From Gadus chalcogrammus (Eukaryota > Chordata > Actinopteri > Gadiformes > Gadidae), in assembly GCF_026213295.1 (NCBI RefSeq), contig NC_079422.1:19613325-19677324 (forward strand): a DNA stretch of 64,000 nucleotides, written 5' to 3'. Positions 15,846-31,809 of the stretch are shown here, piece by piece. Each line of letters opens with the position of its first letter. The first letter of the stretch is position 1. The notes under the pieces are model-generated. The model made no database searches, had not been told where the DNA came from, and saw only the letters and a program-made list of their open reading frames with translations. The translations under genes were made by a program, and so were the position numbers.

Positions 15846-15989
15846 AGTCCCTGGCTCTAATTATCCTTTCTCTGTCACACTCTCTCCGATAGAGATACAA
15901 AACAACATATTTAGCAATTGCTATTCTTTGCTGTCTTGGAATATTATTAAGAGCTTTGTTCACTGTTTGAGCCAGTTTGTGTGTTTGTG

Positions 15990-16040
15990 TGCTCGCATGT
16001 GTGTGTGTGTGCGTGTGTGTGCGTGTGCGTGTGCGTGTGC

Positions 16041-16085
<45 letters not shown>
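15990..16085. repeat. (GT)n microsatellite with GC interruptions
   Basis: TGTGTGCG units grade into about 45 bp of pure TG. Open frames over it are repeat artefacts. Confidence 0.93.
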
Positions 16086-16334
16086 TCTGAGTGTGTGCGT
16101 GCGTGCGCGGCCTGCGTGGTATAAGACGAGCCCTGCCACCTCTATAACTGCTGGGTCTGTGTTTTCATTAGCCGTTTGGCACTTACAGAATGTAATAATG
16201 ACTCAAACAAACAAACACCAAATTATCGTCGTAATTAAGTTTTAGAAAAGCCGGGGGAGAGAGGGAGAGGAGGGGAGAGCCGAAGAGAATCACTTGGCAA
16301 GCATGCAGTGTCTGCCACGCTGGTAATGAAGTGC

Positions 16335-16477
16335 TCATGCCTGTGTATGTCTGTGTGTGTGTACGTGTACATGGTTATATGTGTGTGCATGTGTGTGTCT
16401 GTGTCTTTATGCGTGTCTTTGTGCGTGTGTGTGTGTGTGCGCGTGTGTGTGTGTTTTTGTGTGTGTGCGTGTGCTTC
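16335..16477. repeat. Degenerate (GT)n repeat
   Basis: Impure TGTG sequence with TGCG, TCTG and TTTT interruptions, ending near CGTTCGGCGG. An older relative of the neighbouring TG tract. Confidence 0.9.
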
Positions 16478-17949
16478 TTTCAAGCGTTCGGCGGCGAAAA
16501 AAATAACAAATAAAGTAAAACCGGAGGAGGCGAGGAGAAGGAAAGAGGCAAAGGGAGAGTGTTTGTTCCAAGTTCTGAGGAGAAAGTCTTCTGTGAGGTC
16601 TGGAGGCTTCTCGTTCTCCCACCTTCTCCACTTATGCTTCAGTCATAACTCTCTCCTCTTTAACCTCTCACCATCTGTGCCCCCCTGCCACTCAGCCCGG
16701 CCCACCGCCTGCTTCCAAATTAGATCAATCTCTTCCCTTCCCTGCCAGTTTTCTCTTTCCTTCCTCTCTCTTTCGGTCCCTTAATGTCCTCTTTTTTCTT
16801 CTTTTCTGCATGATGCCCACTCCCGTCAACCACCCTCTTCATTAACAGTTTCCGTCAAGTGGTGCATTGTATAAACCAACAGCATTTTACCAGGAGACAC
16901 ACACACACAATCACACACAAATGTGTGTTGCCCACCCGATGCAAGCACAGAACACAGGCGAGTTTTGGCAAGGCCACAAAACGCTCGCTCACATCCTGAT
17001 GCCAAGTTTATTGGTTACGCGGCCGAAACTAGGACATCCATAAACTGGGAAATTGCTCTTACGGCTGCAATGTCGGGAGGAACACTGCCACTGTGGGTGG
17101 AGCACTCGGCTCTCGGAGATCCTATTTGTTTTGACCGATGTGCGCCGCCATAGCAGCAAGTTCAGCAGACTCAGCTTGGTCAAGTGTGTGTCTCCATAAG
17201 AAAACACTTAAGTGGAGGGAAGGGTGGTGCAGTAGGAGTAGACAAGCAGGATTTACAGAGGCACACTGAGGACTGTGAGGGCAGGAATGAAGAGAAAGAA
17301 CAACATTATGACTGCACTGCACCAGGGGAACACAAGAAGCGCACGTGCTGCACACTCTGACGGCCCTCTGTGTTCAAGTCCAGCCCTCCGACTCTGCGGG
17401 GCTCGTATCTAACACCTCGCCGTTGGGAGCGGCTTCCCATCGAGGGGTTGGCGAGGGCGACTCTCTTTCCATGGTTTCATCGTTATGAAATCAGGGTGAC
17501 ACATTATACAGTTATTGTGTAATGGACCCACAGTTCGCTCGGGTCTCTCCGAGAGCACTATAGCTGTGTGATTGGATCCCCCATCAGCCACCGGGAATCA
17601 GAGCCGAGGGCTCACTGACACCGCGAGTGTCCAGAGCCCCCGACAAAACAAAATGGGCCCCCGCTCTGTTTCGCCAGCTGCGTTGATCCGAGGACACAGA
17701 AATGCGACTAACAGCCAAAGTGGCTCTCAAGAGATGACGACGATGAGGAGGAGAAGGAGGAGGAAGGGGAGGAGGTGGAGGGGGGAGGAGGGGGGGACGA
17801 CTTCAGATGTGGTGGACGCCACTGCCACCGTTGCAGCTGCTACAGTTATCCGCATGAGAAGGGTGCCAATCTGCCATCCTTTCAGGGGAGAGTCTCTCTC
17901 GCTCCAGCGGACGTGAAAGGGAAAATAGCTCGCTTCTTCTTGGGATGGC

Positions 17950-17985
<36 letters not shown>

Positions 17986-18655
17986 CGAGCCCTCAATACA
18001 TGGGGAAGACGGGGAAACGGGATTAAGATAAATAGAGAGAGAGAGGGATAAAACGGAGTGGAGAGGTGTTGACGACGGCCAAGTGCCCTCTGATGATGGC
18101 CCCATGCTGTTCTCTGTGAACCACACTGATTTTCTAACCAATCAGCTGATTGTCTCTCGTGGTAGTCACCTGATGTAGTCACCTAATTGAGGCCTGTTTA
18201 GCACAGGGATTTATCTTTCCTTGGGTAGGTAAATTCTTTGAGGCACAAATAACCAGCCTATTATTTTTGTGTGGAATGGTTGATGGTGTGTACTGCTAAT
18301 CAATGTGAATTGCCATCTAAACTAGACCTGGTTTTGTGGGTTTAATAGCATCATCGGATTACTGCTGTGTTAGTTAGAACATGAACAACATATATATTTG
18401 TATATACATATGAACAAATGGCAAAATAAACACAAAGCAATGCAAGAAGTAAAGCGCAAAAAGGTCTTACGAACAAACCTCAATAAATGGCAGGCATCAC
18501 ATATTTATGAATAACGTTTCATCTCTCTAAACTCTGGAGCTATACTGCATATTATTGTGAAATGTCAGCTGGCTTTTCAATAGCTCATCAAATTCAATAG
18601 GAGAAGTGTGCCACCACGTAGCCTATCTCAAGAATGCCTTTTTATTCCCCAGTAG
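16478..18655. other. Gene-free stretch with short GA/GAG repeats
   Basis: Contains a GAGGAG-rich patch at 17739-17797 and a short (GA)n at 17950-17982. Open frames up to 151 codons are Ser/Arg-rich products of these repeats or lack any domain. Nothing else is recognised. Confidence 0.45.
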
Positions 18656-18835
<180 letters not shown>

Positions 18836-20985
18836 CAGGCCAGCTGACATTTAAAAACCAGGGAGAAGGGAGAATGACGAGAGGACAGAAAGGTTTCTCG
18901 GGCGTGCGTGGCCTTGACGTGGCCCCAGCCAGCCTCCCGGGGCGTGACCCCATCCCGGGCGTTCTGGAATACTATAGAGGGAAGGAGCGCTGTCATTCAT
19001 ATCGGGGAATGATTGAAATCCCAAAGAGGGAGAGAGATGTTCCTCCATGCATGTGTGTGTGTGAATTTAGCGCAATGGAGAGGGAAGGAGGGGATGCAGA
19101 CTGTTTTTGTGATAGGGTATAGCTGGGATCAGAGAAGTCGGTACATTTTCTATATGATTTCAACATAAAGAGATAGAGTTTAGAGGTGTACATAATCGTC
19201 AGTATCTGTATTTGCGTCTAGATGAGTATATACGACCTGAAATGTACATGGTTTGTAACGGGAGTCACGTTACATCGGGCAAATGTTGTATTTTTCTCAC
19301 CTAATCTCTTAAAAAATCGGAGAATGCGAAACAAAATGGTCTTAAACCATAAATGCTTATTGTATTATTGTACAAAGAAAATACACTCCGTGACTCCCTA
19401 TAGTCCAGTTGGACGGGTTTCGGTTGTTGCCAACCTCTGCCCCAACCAGGAAGTATTTTTCAGCCCATAAAACGCTGGCTATAATATTCCCGCAACAGAT
19501 ACTCCATATCGGTTGACAACGGACTTCTAACTACAAGATTTTTGCATCTAACGGATGTTAAACCCCAGCTGTCGCGAGTGACGTGCGACGCCGTTCAGCG
19601 TTAAGCTAAGGTAACACTCATAGCGGATGTGTTTGGTGGCCACTGATTCATGGGAAAAATGAGTGAGTGCGTATGTTTTACTGGGTGTAACAGGGGACAG
19701 CTTGAGTCGTCACATTACAGACGCCATGATCCATTCCGTTTCTCCTAAACATTAACACACAGTGCTTAGAACTCGGGTTCTAAGCTTCATTTTGATGGAT
19801 TCCCGGGTCATTCCAGCTGCTACAGCAGGCTTTTGTCTTGCTAGCTCCCTTAACTGACCCGGTGGGGGGGACTACAGAATCAAGTTAAGTTTTCAATAAG
19901 GTGTACCGGTAGTATATGAAACGACGATAGTTATCGACGACTGGAATCAAAGTCCTATGTTTGAAACAGAATAGGCATTTTAATCTTGTGGCCGTCCACA
20001 ATAATATTGAAGAATCTTAACGGTTCATTCATGGCTCATTTTAACGAGCAACTTCTGGTAGAATAAATATCTGTTTTCTTCGCTTCCCTGAATAACGTAT
20101 CTTGATTTTGGTACATCCCTAACAGATGACCCAAATCTCCAGTCTGGGGCTCTCTTATCTTAAAAAATAAGAGATCATATTACTGGGGACCGACCGGGAC
20201 ATTATGGGGTCTCAAGCCACTACTGGGGCTCCCCCACAAAAAACGAATAAATTAATAAAATTTGTTCAACTTCAAGCAGAGGTGTCCCATTATTCGAAAA
20301 CAGCAATGCACGCACAACAAATGCCAACCCTATCAGAACAAAACATTCAGCAGGACTGTGGCATTAGTCGATATAGAGTATGACTGACCGCACACCTTTC
20401 ACCAGACAGATGTTAACAGACCACTGTAGTGGAGACGGCTGGATTTGATCAAGCGGCTTAATGGATTGAAGACAGAGGGTCCGGCCATGAGCCAAGGGGA
20501 ACGTCAACACCACTCCACTGTGATCCAATGATTACTCACGCTAGCTTCGGGACCGCAGCAATACTGGCAAAACCTTGATGTTGAAAATGAAAAATGCACA
20601 CTGCAGACAAAATAAATTGAGGTTCGCGTTTCAAAATGACACATCGCCCAATTAAAGATCTCAGATCTCGTCTCTAAGCAGGGGGCGACGTCATGTATAC
20701 ATCTGCATGCGTGTGCATTTGCTTTGGAACACCATAACTTAGGAGGGCTCTTAGACTGTAGTGAAACAAATGGTTCTGCGCTGAAGGCACCGTGCCTCCT
20801 GGCACACACTACAAGCCCTCCATGAATACGTAGCCTGTCTCAATCCGTCCCACCACCCATGCTATGTTCTCCTTTGCTCTCCCTCCTGCTCTGTTTACAA
20901 ATCTTCCTCTACCTCTACTTGGCATTCCCTTGCCTTGCCCCACCCAATGTCGAACCCTGCACCCTGTCTCCCCTCATCTCCCTCC
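18836..20985. other. Gene-free stretch, mostly unrecognised
   Basis: Contains a possible zinc-finger-like fragment at 19659-19748, described separately. An 8-bp inverted repeat (TCTCTTAT ... ATAAGAGA) lies near 20151-20174. No gene or mobile element can be supported. Confidence 0.4.
19659..19748 (+). pseudogene. Short Cys-rich ORF, possible THAP-like finger fragment
   Basis: A 29-codon ORF starts MSECVCFTGCNRGQ and stops at 19746-19748. The Cys spacing near the N-terminus recalls the start of THAP zinc fingers, which occur in several transposases. The downstream Cys and His of a THAP domain are absent, so it would be a broken fragment at best. Low confidence; chance is quite possible. Confidence 0.15.
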
Positions 20986-21012
20986 CTCTCCCACTCCCAC
21001 ACGCCCTCCCTC

Positions 21013-21287
<275 letters not shown>

Positions 21288-21398
21288 CCAGCCAAGAGGC
21301 TCCCAGCCTCTCATAACTCTTCATTAGAGTTCTCCCCGGGCCCTGGGGCTGCACCGTGTAGCAAAGCTGCTGCATCCAACTGCAACCGGAGAGCAAGA

Positions 21399-23848
<2,450 letters not shown>

Positions 23849-23943
23849 TACATCTAGTGCGGAGCATCAGGTATCAGGGGGTATTTCCACTGATCAAGTG
23901 ACGGGTGTGCGGGGAAATTCCTATGTGTCAAAACCCCCTTCAT

Positions 23944-23974
<31 letters not shown>

Positions 23975-25599
23975 ACCACACACACACACAGACACACATA
24001 CACGCCACATTATCTAATTGGTTCATCACTTTCAAGGACTCATCCACGACCTATATCCGGTTTTCCCTCCGAGCGGGCAGTCATAATGGCCATTTTTGTC
24101 ATCAAAGATAACATATGACCGACACCTTCATTAATGCCTTGCCAAGGTCATGGTCACTTCCCATCCCCCCCTCCTTTATGTGGCTCCACACATGCTCATC
24201 CGGTGATAGAGCTGCCCTGGCACGTTCCCCCCTGCCCTCTACGCTGTATAGCATATATAGTATTCTATATGGCATCATTGAAATCCTTAGCAATCCAATT
24301 ATCCAGAGTCTAAACGTTACCTGATATCTAATAGGTGACAAAGAGGTGAAGTATAGCCTTGTACAGACAGCTGTTTGTAATAAATCATTCACTACCGTTG
24401 GTTTATTCATGTCTTATTCTACAGTATGAATGCATGTTGTAATTAAATGTGTGCCTATTGTATGGTCGATCGTGTTAAGACGTACGCAGGACAGACTATG
24501 CAGTAGACTGTTTGCTAAGGCGGTCACGCAACTAAGTGGTAATGCACCCTGCGTTTAACCACCCTCTGCTCTGCATCGGCACTGCAGCAGTCACTGCAGT
24601 CCACTGCGTTGGCAAACCGGGTTGAGGACAACTGAATAAGCCCAGCAAACTTTGGTCTGACACAATGGTTTCCACGTTTTGTAGTGTACAAACTGATTAT
24701 TTTGAGGCATGCTTGGACATGGGACAAATGTGATTAATTCAGTGTGTTAATTAATCATCGCAAATTGCTGCTCTGGTCTTCAAATTGTGGGAAAAAGAGG
24801 AGAGTATATAGGATTCAATTACTGCAAAAGGGCTCGCCTAATGGTGCTTTAGTTAGACCACTTTCAGGGTCTTTATGTCAGTCCCCAGTTCTACCTAAGT
24901 AATGCCTGGCAGCTCAAAGGTACATTAGCCAAGATCCTCCTCACCAACCACCTCTGAACAGTCTCAAAATACATGTCGACAAAACACAGATGGTTTCGAG
25001 GATGATCAAACCCACTGTTTCACATAATGTACAGCTAGGTACATATTGTGACGGAAAAAAATAGGAGACGTTTCAACTCGAGACAGACTGAGCCTTGTCA
25101 TCGACAATCATGGCCTCGCGTCGGATTTGATTAAATCACAGCGCGATCAGGATCAGGTAAACAGGGAGCCAGATGCCTGGATCGGGCCATACGCCCGGGG
25201 TCTAGACTAGACCGGAGGAATTGGGCCCCGAAGAAAAGGATGAAAAGAGAACCGCCGGCTCTGTGAAACCGTGATACACAGTAAGGCAAACCTAAAGTGA
25301 CAGAGTGCAGGGAGACCACATTGCCCGCCCACTCGCAGTCGCCCCCGCAGTCGAGAGTGCGACGGTGTGTTCACTGCTGGTGGCGGTTGCGTGGCAGGCT
25401 GGGGTGTGCAGGGGAGTGGTGTTGGGGGAGTGTGCGTTGGCGTGTCGGTGCTTACGTGCGCCGAAAAAAGCAAACGCCACAAGATACCACTACAGAAATC
25501 TCACTCCCGCTGACATCTGACGCCCCACTCTGTCGATTTCCCGTCCGGGCGCTGGGAAGACGGGGAGTCCCCTGTCATCCTGACAGACTGTCACGCCAG

Positions 25600-25690
25600 G
25601 GCCCGGGAGAAAACTGACAAGGAGCCAGTCCCCCCCCCGCTCCCCCGTTCCCTGAGCTCCCCCGTCAGTCCCCCCCCCCCCCACCACCCA
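25600..25690. repeat. C-rich homopolymer runs
   Basis: Two C runs (near 25630 and 25669) separated by CTCCC-rich sequence. Their lengths differ from the second copy near 54213-54278, as expected for unstable or poorly sequenced homopolymers. Confidence 0.85.
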
Positions 25691-26648
25691 CGGAGGATCG
25701 CAGTATGAACACAAGAACACTCAAAGGCTACTATACTGTAAAAACACACTATAAAAAGCACTATAAAAACGACATGACGACGGGGGCTAGGGGAGAGGGG
25801 GCGGGGGTGGATCCACAGTCAAGTAGAGCCTTAAAATAAAATGGTAGGAATGGAAAAATAAGAGCACTTCTTAAGTGTGATTTAGTACAGTGAGTGCACT
25901 GTACTAACAAGCCCGGTTAAGGTATGCCGGAGCATAGAGATATATTTTGAGTAAAGACTGATGTCCGCTAGAGGCTTTGCTGTAAGGGTTGCTGATACCG
26001 GGTAAGTAAGACTCTTACTTTGCATTGAGTAGCACTGCATTAGGTTGACATTGAGGAAACGAAGGCGATGATTAAACTTTCCTGATTGATCGATTAATCA
26101 CTTGTGTCGTTTATAAAAGGTCATAAAGAATCCCACATACTCGTCACAGCAGAACGCACGGTAGGGCTCACGAATGAGCTGGCTTTGTCTGAGAACCGCT
26201 CAAGAAACATAATTATAACCTAAGTATTCATGTCACTGCTCTGAAACAGAAGCACTTCTAAAGCAAATTGCCTGTAGGCCTACTGTATTCCTTTATATAC
26301 ATAAACTGCAAATTACCAAATTAATAACAATAAGACGCAACTCATTTTTAGTGAAATAACCTTCATCATTTCAGCTACGGCTGAGAAGGTGCACTTGTTT
26401 ATCCTATACACCGCCTTAATGAATACCTTTAGGACTCTGTGGGCAACATACGCAGAGATCGACAGGCAGAGATGAGTTAGCAGAGGAGCCGGGTGCTCTG
26501 TCTTTCTGATGAGGGATACAGGACCCCCGCAGTTCTTCTGCACTCCAGCAAGGGCAGGTTTAATGAATAGTGAGATACATGATAAATGTGGCCATATGGC
26601 GGAGCCGGCTGGCCAAGTCAGAGGTGCAAGCTAGCTCTGCCTCTCGCA

Positions 26649-26700
26649 CACAAACACACACACACACACACACACACACATATGCACACACACAGACACA
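26649..26700. repeat. (CA)n microsatellite
   Basis: CA repeat of about 30 bp followed by impure CACAGACACA; its counterpart is near 55247. Confidence 0.9.
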
Positions 26701-27009
26701 CTATTGCACATATCCGTACAGGTTTATGAGGAAGCCAATACACACATTACGCGCATTGGTATAAGCACACGCACATAATCAGGCGCACGCACGCACGCAC
26801 AGATGCAGATGTACGACGCTTTACTCTTTTGCCAGAAAAGGAGAGGCATCAAACTCTGTTCAATTTGAGACAACAGCAGGTAGGAGGATATGACCTCCAG
26901 GTCTAGTGGAGAGAGGCGAGATGGAGTGCTGTGCCACTGCGACCAACTGTGCAGCTCACTGCACTTTGAGCAGTCACAAAGTTCCACAAGTCTTGCCACT
27001 CAACACAAG

Positions 27010-27218
27010 TGACTTCCTTTCTTTCCACGGCCGCGCGCCTCTGTGAATGAACGCAGTGACTCTTCTTCTAATTCGACGACCGCCTCTCCACTCGTTCGCC
27101 GCCCGGCCGTCTGTCGCTATCGGCTGAACCGGGGCGGCTTCATATCCCATCATCGGGAATGTTCTGTCATCGCCGCTGCCCCTGTTTCTCCAGTCGCAGC
27201 GCAGTTGGTGTCTGTTGC

Positions 27219-27268
<50 letters not shown>

Positions 27269-27300
27269 CTCTCTCTCTCGCTCTCTCTCTCTGTGTGCAA
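27010..27300. promoter_or_regulatory. CpG-rich patch followed by (CT)n tract
   Basis: Around 27025-27200 CpG dinucleotides are frequent (CACGGCCGCGCGCC, TTCGACGACCGCC, TCGTTCGCCGCCCGGCCG), unlike the surrounding sequence. A CT tract at 27221-27290 follows. This could be a CpG-island promoter or first exon of an unrecognised transcript, but I see no start codon in a convincing frame and no RNA evidence. Duplicated near 55615-55885. Confidence 0.25.
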
Positions 27301-27654
27301 CTCTTTTTTTAATAATTCCATACGCATTCAGAACTGTACAAAACACGGACACGCTGTCTCCCTCCGGCGCTGAAAACATGTGAGCGTGCGCACACACACA
27401 CACACACACACACACTCAAGGTCAGACCGTGGATGGAGCCTGTGCACTAACATATACTATCGCACTGTCTCTCTCTCTTTCGTGCGCTCCCACGCGCGCA
27501 CCCATGCTCAGCAAGGCAATCGTCCTCCTTTCACAGCAGATGCTATCTCTCTCTCTAATTGGCTCAGTCGGAAAAACAAAAGGAAAGGCCTTGGATGCCC
27601 TGCCTCTGCTCTGCCTATCCAGTCCGGAGAGGCCCGGGGCAGTCTTTGTTCCGA

Positions 27655-27720
27655 CACAGGAACACACACAGACACACACACACAAACACACACACAGACA
27701 CACACACACAGACACACACA
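27655..27720. repeat. (CA)n / CAGA microsatellite
   Basis: ACACACAGACACAC units over about 60 bp. The second copy near 56252-56310 is shorter by a few units, a length difference between the two block copies. Confidence 0.9.
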
Positions 27721-28099
27721 TGGCGGCACGGGACCGCGTGGCCCTCTAAGGCTCCGGCCCTAATCACATGCAACCATCGCAGCAACACTATGGAGAGGTG
27801 GTGGTGGTGGGGCAGAGGGGAAGTTCTCTGCAGCAGTAATCCAGTCCCTTGTTGGGGAACATGGGCTGCGCTGTAAATACAGTAATAAATGAACAGAGGG
27901 AGGCAGACGGCCATGTTGCCTCGCTGTGGAGAGATGGCGCGCTGTCGGGGACCACGAGAGGGTAATGCTAGAACTGTGCGTGACACACTGTGCAACGCAC
28001 CCCGAGGGGAAGGCAGATTAGTGAATCTGGGGCCCATGATGGCATCCTTCAATGGAGGCCCTGGAGTTTCTCCAAATTTTGGAGAAGCTCTGCCCGCCA

Positions 28100-30218
28100 A
28101 TTGAGGAAAGTTTGGAGTACACCGCTCAAAAATGTTTGAAATGGTGAGACAAATTTTGCTGGTGATTTGTTTATGAATGTGTCCATGTGTGATTGTGGAA
28201 ATATGATGTATTGGAGATATAATAGCAAGTTCAGAGTGGATCAGAGATAAGTATGCATATGTATATGTAGATTATATGGATATCATGGTTTATCTACTGT
28301 GTAACCACAGTGTTAGTGTTGACCCTAGAGTAAATCTAAATATTGACTATATCTCTATGATTTATATCTGTATCTACCACATACCGCAATGCATTTGTCA
28401 CTAGGGTCATAAATCCCACCATCAGCGTCATGGAAACCTACAATTCAACTCCCCTCATTCAACAGTGGGCGGGTTAACATGGATACGATTCACCTCCTTT
28501 GGGTTTATCCGTGGCCATTTTGTGAATGGAGAGTGGGCGGTGTTTAACAAAAACACTCAGTTTGCTTTGTTTACTCTTTGGTACAACACATGGAAAGGGC
28601 TTCATTATGCACTGCATACCAAAGAGATGTTGAATCCTTCTTATGTCATCGCTGTGAAGATTCAGGTCACTTAGTGACAGGCTGACACGATGTGTTAGCA
28701 TATACGCTATAGGAATCACTTCTATACCATTCTTTGGGAAAAAAACAAGAAAAATAACAACTCATTTATACTAAGAAATTTCATTTAAGCCCTGGAGGCG
28801 AGCAGCGCTCTAGACGCCAGTGAATGTCAGGGTTTTCTGAGGTCATCAATCTCAGCTTTGGTTGATGCTCCGTTGATGGCAGTTGACTTTCAGTTGGCAA
28901 GTGTTCGCTCGGCCCTCCAGAGTTTTGAGATGGAGTGAGAGGGAGGCCGGTCCCGAGTCTTAGTTTGATTTGCTTGTTTTCGCTGAGGTTCGCTGACCTG
29001 GCAGACAAACGGATGATAAATTGTCCTTTCAGTTAAAAAATTGATTTTGTTATGGGGCAGTAGGGCGGTGCAGTAGGTTAACGCTGATGTTGCCTCACAC
29101 AACAAAACTCTTGTTGAGGGTTACCCAAACGGTGCTCTAAACACGTGAGTTATAACAGCAGGGTGCTGTTAGAAAAGAAGCAAACAAACTAAGTAAAAAG
29201 TGAAACTCAGGATGACAAAAGGTTAATTACACATGTAAAACGGATTGTAATCCGAACATCAGTTCAGAAGAAGCATGTTTCTCTAAAGAGGTATATTGAG
29301 GCGGGTGTATGTTTAACAAAAGGAATGACAACTGGATTGGGTTGCAGCTGGAGATGGAGCTGCTTTACTGTAGCTTAAATACACAAACAAAGACATAAAA
29401 AAAACACACGCACCACCACTTCCGCTCAGCCACATCATCGCCTGGAGACAGCCTTAAAGTCAACATATTCCCGGAACCTGACGATTGTGGATTCCGACAC
29501 AAAGATTCACAATGATTCAAATCAACGTCAGGACTAAAAAACAGGCTAAAAAACAAGGATGACCACAACATGCTCTCAGTCCATCGATGATAATTCAAAA
29601 GCCTCTGTGTCTAAATGAATTGTTTGCACAATAAAAGATGCCTTTTTGTGTCAAAAAGTTCAGGGTTTTACTAAAGCTTGAATCTGCGTTATTGCAGTTG
29701 ACCATCGGCTCTAAGGAACATCTGACTATTTTAACAATTTGGTTAACGTTTCACGGCAGCGTTAGGTGGTACATGTAAGTATTTGGGTTGTGGGCAAAGA
29801 TGCGTAATAAGATGCAGCTTATACAATGAATCGGCTTACTGGCTTCATTTTACCGCTCCTCCGGCTTATGGAAAATGCAGCTTTATTTAAAAAAAAAATA
29901 CGGTATGCTTGAGTGCTAAACATGCTTAGAGTATATATTCATACTGTACAAATGGATGTATTACTTTATTAATAATTCATAAACACAAAGATCGCTGTAA
30001 ACTACTTCTGGAATCCAATTTGGCTTCAGTCTATGTAAATCGGTCTTTGAATATTATTCATTAAGTGGGAAATTCCCTTGTACACAGTCCAGGGAGTAAA
30101 CCTGGCAAATAACCACTGCCCCTCTCTGGTGGAATTATGTAAAACCATGCACAATGTACAACATATTTCCTTACCCAAAACGTAAATGTTTTCGCATTCC
30201 TTGCTATAATGATGACCA
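28100..30218. other. Gene-free stretch in the duplicated block
   Basis: No coding signal is recognised. Short open frames (up to about 82 codons) occur in both copies only because the copies are nearly identical. Confidence 0.4.
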
Positions 30219-30299
30219 TTGAGGCTAAAACTAATACCGATCAGAAAAGTTCCCTTGACATGGGAAAATGGCAAGTGGAAAGTTGGGTTAAGAAATTAA
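30219..30299. repeat. Dispersed 80-bp repeat, copy a
   Basis: Begins TTGAGGCTAAAACT and contains GGGAAAATGGCAAGTGGAAA and GTTGGGTTAAGAAATTA. A diverged copy in the same orientation lies at 31729-31809. The mismatches are concentrated in the first 35 bp. Origin unknown; it could be a fragment of a dispersed element. Confidence 0.75.
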
Positions 30300-31239
30300 C
30301 TAGCAGTTAAAAAACCGATGCGCAACTAGAAAAACTGGATAAAATACTATTCAATGAAATTTCGATTTTAAGATTAAACTCAATTATTTAATTTATGCAT
30401 AATATTGCTCTGGAATAAAATTAAATAAAAATTTAACGTTTTGATTTTTCTTCAGAATAGAAGATCAAATGGGGTGTAACAATGTTTCTGACAATATTAC
30501 AATGGGACAGGAAAACAATAACATTTAAAAAAATGTAAATTACCCAGCCCAGCCCTAAAATCCAGACAGACAGGGTATGATGGCTCAGACTGGAATATAA
30601 CAAGCACAAATCATTAATACACCACCAAAAAAGCCTCTCCAGAAATGTATGCCAGGAAACTGCTTGTACTTTGAGATCATGTGAAGGAGTACTTGAGTTA
30701 TTTCAGTTTGGATAGGTTCAAAGTTTTCAAACTGTCAGAAGTGATTGTAGAACAGGCAACTGATTAATTGCCTCCAACGAAACAGCCAGCCCTCCAGTTT
30801 TCTGGGTCCAGTCTTTTGTCATCAACATCCAATTACGTGGGCTGCAATGCATTAATAATTCATGCAGCGCTTTTGCAGACAAAAACATGACAATCAGCAG
30901 AGTCAATGAATAACTTGTGTCATCACCAGTACAGTGTATCACAAACTAGCAGCACTCCCGAAATCTCTGTAATCTCTCTGATTACCAGACTCAAGTATAA
31001 AGGTGCAGACACGTATGACTCAAGATTGTCAAAATGTGTGCGAAAATGTTATAAAAAACAAAGTCTCTCCACAGAATTTGCACCTTGAGATTAACATTCT
31101 AAATAGATAATAAACACGATAATTGAAACCGACTTTTCATAATGTAAAGACTACATTGTGCCGCCAAATTGATACCCATGTAAAACTAATTAGATTTTCA
31201 AGTGACCATTATTTCTCTAATATGTTGTCATAGCACTCA

Positions 31240-31620
31240 CGCTTGCTAACCCATCCCCGGGTACGGCAAGCAAGCACTTCATTTGTGCACTCAACTGGCA
31301 CATGCATAATAATGACCTCATTTGCATATATTATGCATGTTCATTTAGTATGTTGATGCTCAGTAAACCTCTGGCTTGGATCATTCAGCCAACACTATAA
31401 TTGGCAGTATTGATGCTCTGACATTTGTTAATATATCAGTAGGTCTTGCTTGTTCACTTAACGACCAAACAACCGCTTTGATTCCTTCTGCTTTGGCAGG
31501 CCCACAGCGTCTGTCTGTCTCCCAATTTCCCCCACATTTAAAATTCCATTAAAAACCGGGACGTCCACAGAGAGGATGTGCTGGTAGGGTCGCTGTGGAG
31601 AATGACTTAAAGGGACCTCC
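31240..31620. promoter_or_regulatory. Candidate conserved non-coding element with palindromic POU-like core
   Basis: Unique AT-rich sequence with an octamer ATTTGCAT at 31320-31327. It sits inside an 11-bp perfect inverted repeat, CATGCATAATA (31301-31311) and TATTATGCATG (31329-31339). A TATAATTGGCAG motif lies near 31396. These motifs resemble POU/homeodomain enhancer sites. The element lies just beyond the 3' end of zcwpw2. No expression or conservation evidence is available; copy 2 has the same core at 59878-59916. Confidence 0.3.
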
Positions 31621-31728
31621 GGGTCCAAGCCATGTCAAGCATGGATGTAGCGCTTCCCAGTCAGCGTTCAACCATCAGGAGGTATGTGTGTCCCAGTTTA
31701 GCCTGGCCTGGGAGCAGCACCATCACCC

Positions 31729-31809
31729 TTGAGGCTAAAACTTTATCCCGAGCAAAAAAGTTCCCCTGAGATGGGAAAATGGCAAGTGGAAAGTTGGGTT
31801 AAGAAATTA
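31729..31809. repeat. Dispersed 80-bp repeat, copy b
   Basis: Partner of 30219-30299. It forms the start of a 132-codon open frame (31729-32127) that has no recognisable domain, and the repeat explains the frame's first residues. Confidence 0.75.

Noticed and set aside
27615..28100. 161-codon minus-strand frame, also present near 56100-56690
   Set aside because: Presence in both block copies reflects near-identity of the copies, not selection. The end of the frame is a CA-repeat artefact, and its length changes with the repeat.
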